Below, one piece after another: positions 63,921 through 64,000 of a stretch of 64,000 nucleotides of DNA (position 1 is its first letter; the number at the start of each line of letters is the position of its first letter). This stretch comes from Dehalobacter restrictus DSM 9455 (GTDB lineage Bacteria > Bacillota > Desulfitobacteriia > Desulfitobacteriales > Syntrophobotulaceae). Under the pieces are notes generated by a model. That model worked only from the letters and a program-made list of their open reading frames with translations, was not told the origin of the DNA and did no database searches. A program made the position numbers and the translations under genes. The stretch spans positions 402,001 to 466,000 of the forward strand of contig NZ_CP007033.1 in assembly GCF_000512895.1 (NCBI RefSeq), read 5' to 3'.

Positions 63921-64000
63921 ATGTCAAGAAAATTTACGCAAAAGGCAGAAAAAGTATTTATGCTTGCTGAGGCGATTGCCAAACGCATGGGCCATAAGAT
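63921..64000 (+). CDS. clpC: ClpC ATPase, N-terminal start
   Basis: Only the first 26 codons are in the window: MSRKFTQKAEKVFMLAEAIA and on, the typical N-domain helix of ClpC (Clp_N). GGAAAGGAAGGATC precedes the ATG. Position after mcsB is the standard order of the operon. The protein is the unfoldase partner of ClpP. Confidence 0.85.
   Translation, partial: MSRKFTQKAEKVFMLAEAIAKRMGHK

Overview
The window looks like a chromosome segment of an anaerobic Gram-positive bacterium, most likely a Clostridia member of the Peptococcaceae/Desulfitobacteriaceae type. The grounds are strong AGGAGG-type ribosome binding sites, frequent TTG/GTG starts, the Firmicute heat-shock operon ctsR-mcsA-mcsB-clpC at the right edge, an SOS-type (CGAAC-N4-GTTCG-like) LexA box, two c-di-GMP-I riboswitches, radical SAM enzymes, and Gram-positive Flp/Tad pilus genes with no outer-membrane secretin. 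The species cannot be fixed from the sequence alone.

Layout. (A) 1-2981 is the end of a conjugative-element transfer module: a VirB4/TraE ATPase and a CD1108-type NlpC/P60 hydrolase. (B) 3011-16165 is one co-directional block. It starts with an EAL (c-di-GMP phosphodiesterase) gene, continues with a Gram-positive Flp/Tad pilus set (CpaB, TadZ-like ATPase, CpaF, TadB, TadC, two tiny Flp pilins, two TadE-like pseudopilins, prepilin peptidase, an RHH protein, a lipoprotein), and then holds a radical SAM/SPASM enzyme, a U32-family Fe-S-type protein, an exported protein made of about 28 aromatic-X-Asn/Asp units, and a second radical SAM enzyme. I regard this last part as the best candidate for an undescribed system: a modified, repeat-rich surface protein matured beside a pilus.

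(C) 16446-28910 is an exported-protein region. It has a sigma factor with a membrane anti-sigma-like partner, three near-identical small secreted proteins whose Shine-Dalgarno is locked in a conserved hairpin, a metzincin-like protease, an M23 peptidase, lipoproteins, two c-di-GMP-I riboswitches (one apparently orphaned by a segmental duplication), and a lactococcin-972-like cassette (a 49-residue exported peptide, a 7TM-type protein and an ABC ATPase). (D) 29030-34694 is mobile-element debris: an XRE regulator, a sigma-like regulator behind a Shine-Dalgarno-masking hairpin, a truncated dptF (phosphorothioation-dependent restriction), unknown genes and a broken UvrX-type Y-family polymerase. 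(E) 34933-36132 is a LysM-G5-M23 cell-wall hydrolase.

(F) 36473-51763 is a polymorphic-toxin locus. It has one full-length exported RHS protein with an HNH/AHH-type nuclease tip and its immunity gene, a 5'-truncated second RHS cassette with a different (BECR RNase-like) tip, an orphan REase-like tip with a DUF4304-like immunity gene, and a decayed third RHS copy. (G) 51795-57270 holds further UvrX fragments with a LexA box, a frameshifted RelE-like toxin, unknown genes, a 3' tRNA fragment with terminator, and a large serine recombinase, which together mark the edge of an island. (H) 57286-64000 is chromosomal core: a broken YyaL/DUF255 gene, a CmpB-like membrane protein, a Nudix hydrolase, an acidic tail-anchored protein and the CtsR-controlled heat-shock operon.

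A plausible link between regions B and C is c-di-GMP. The EAL enzyme can lower it, the pilus is a typical target, and riboswitches sense it within the exported-protein region.
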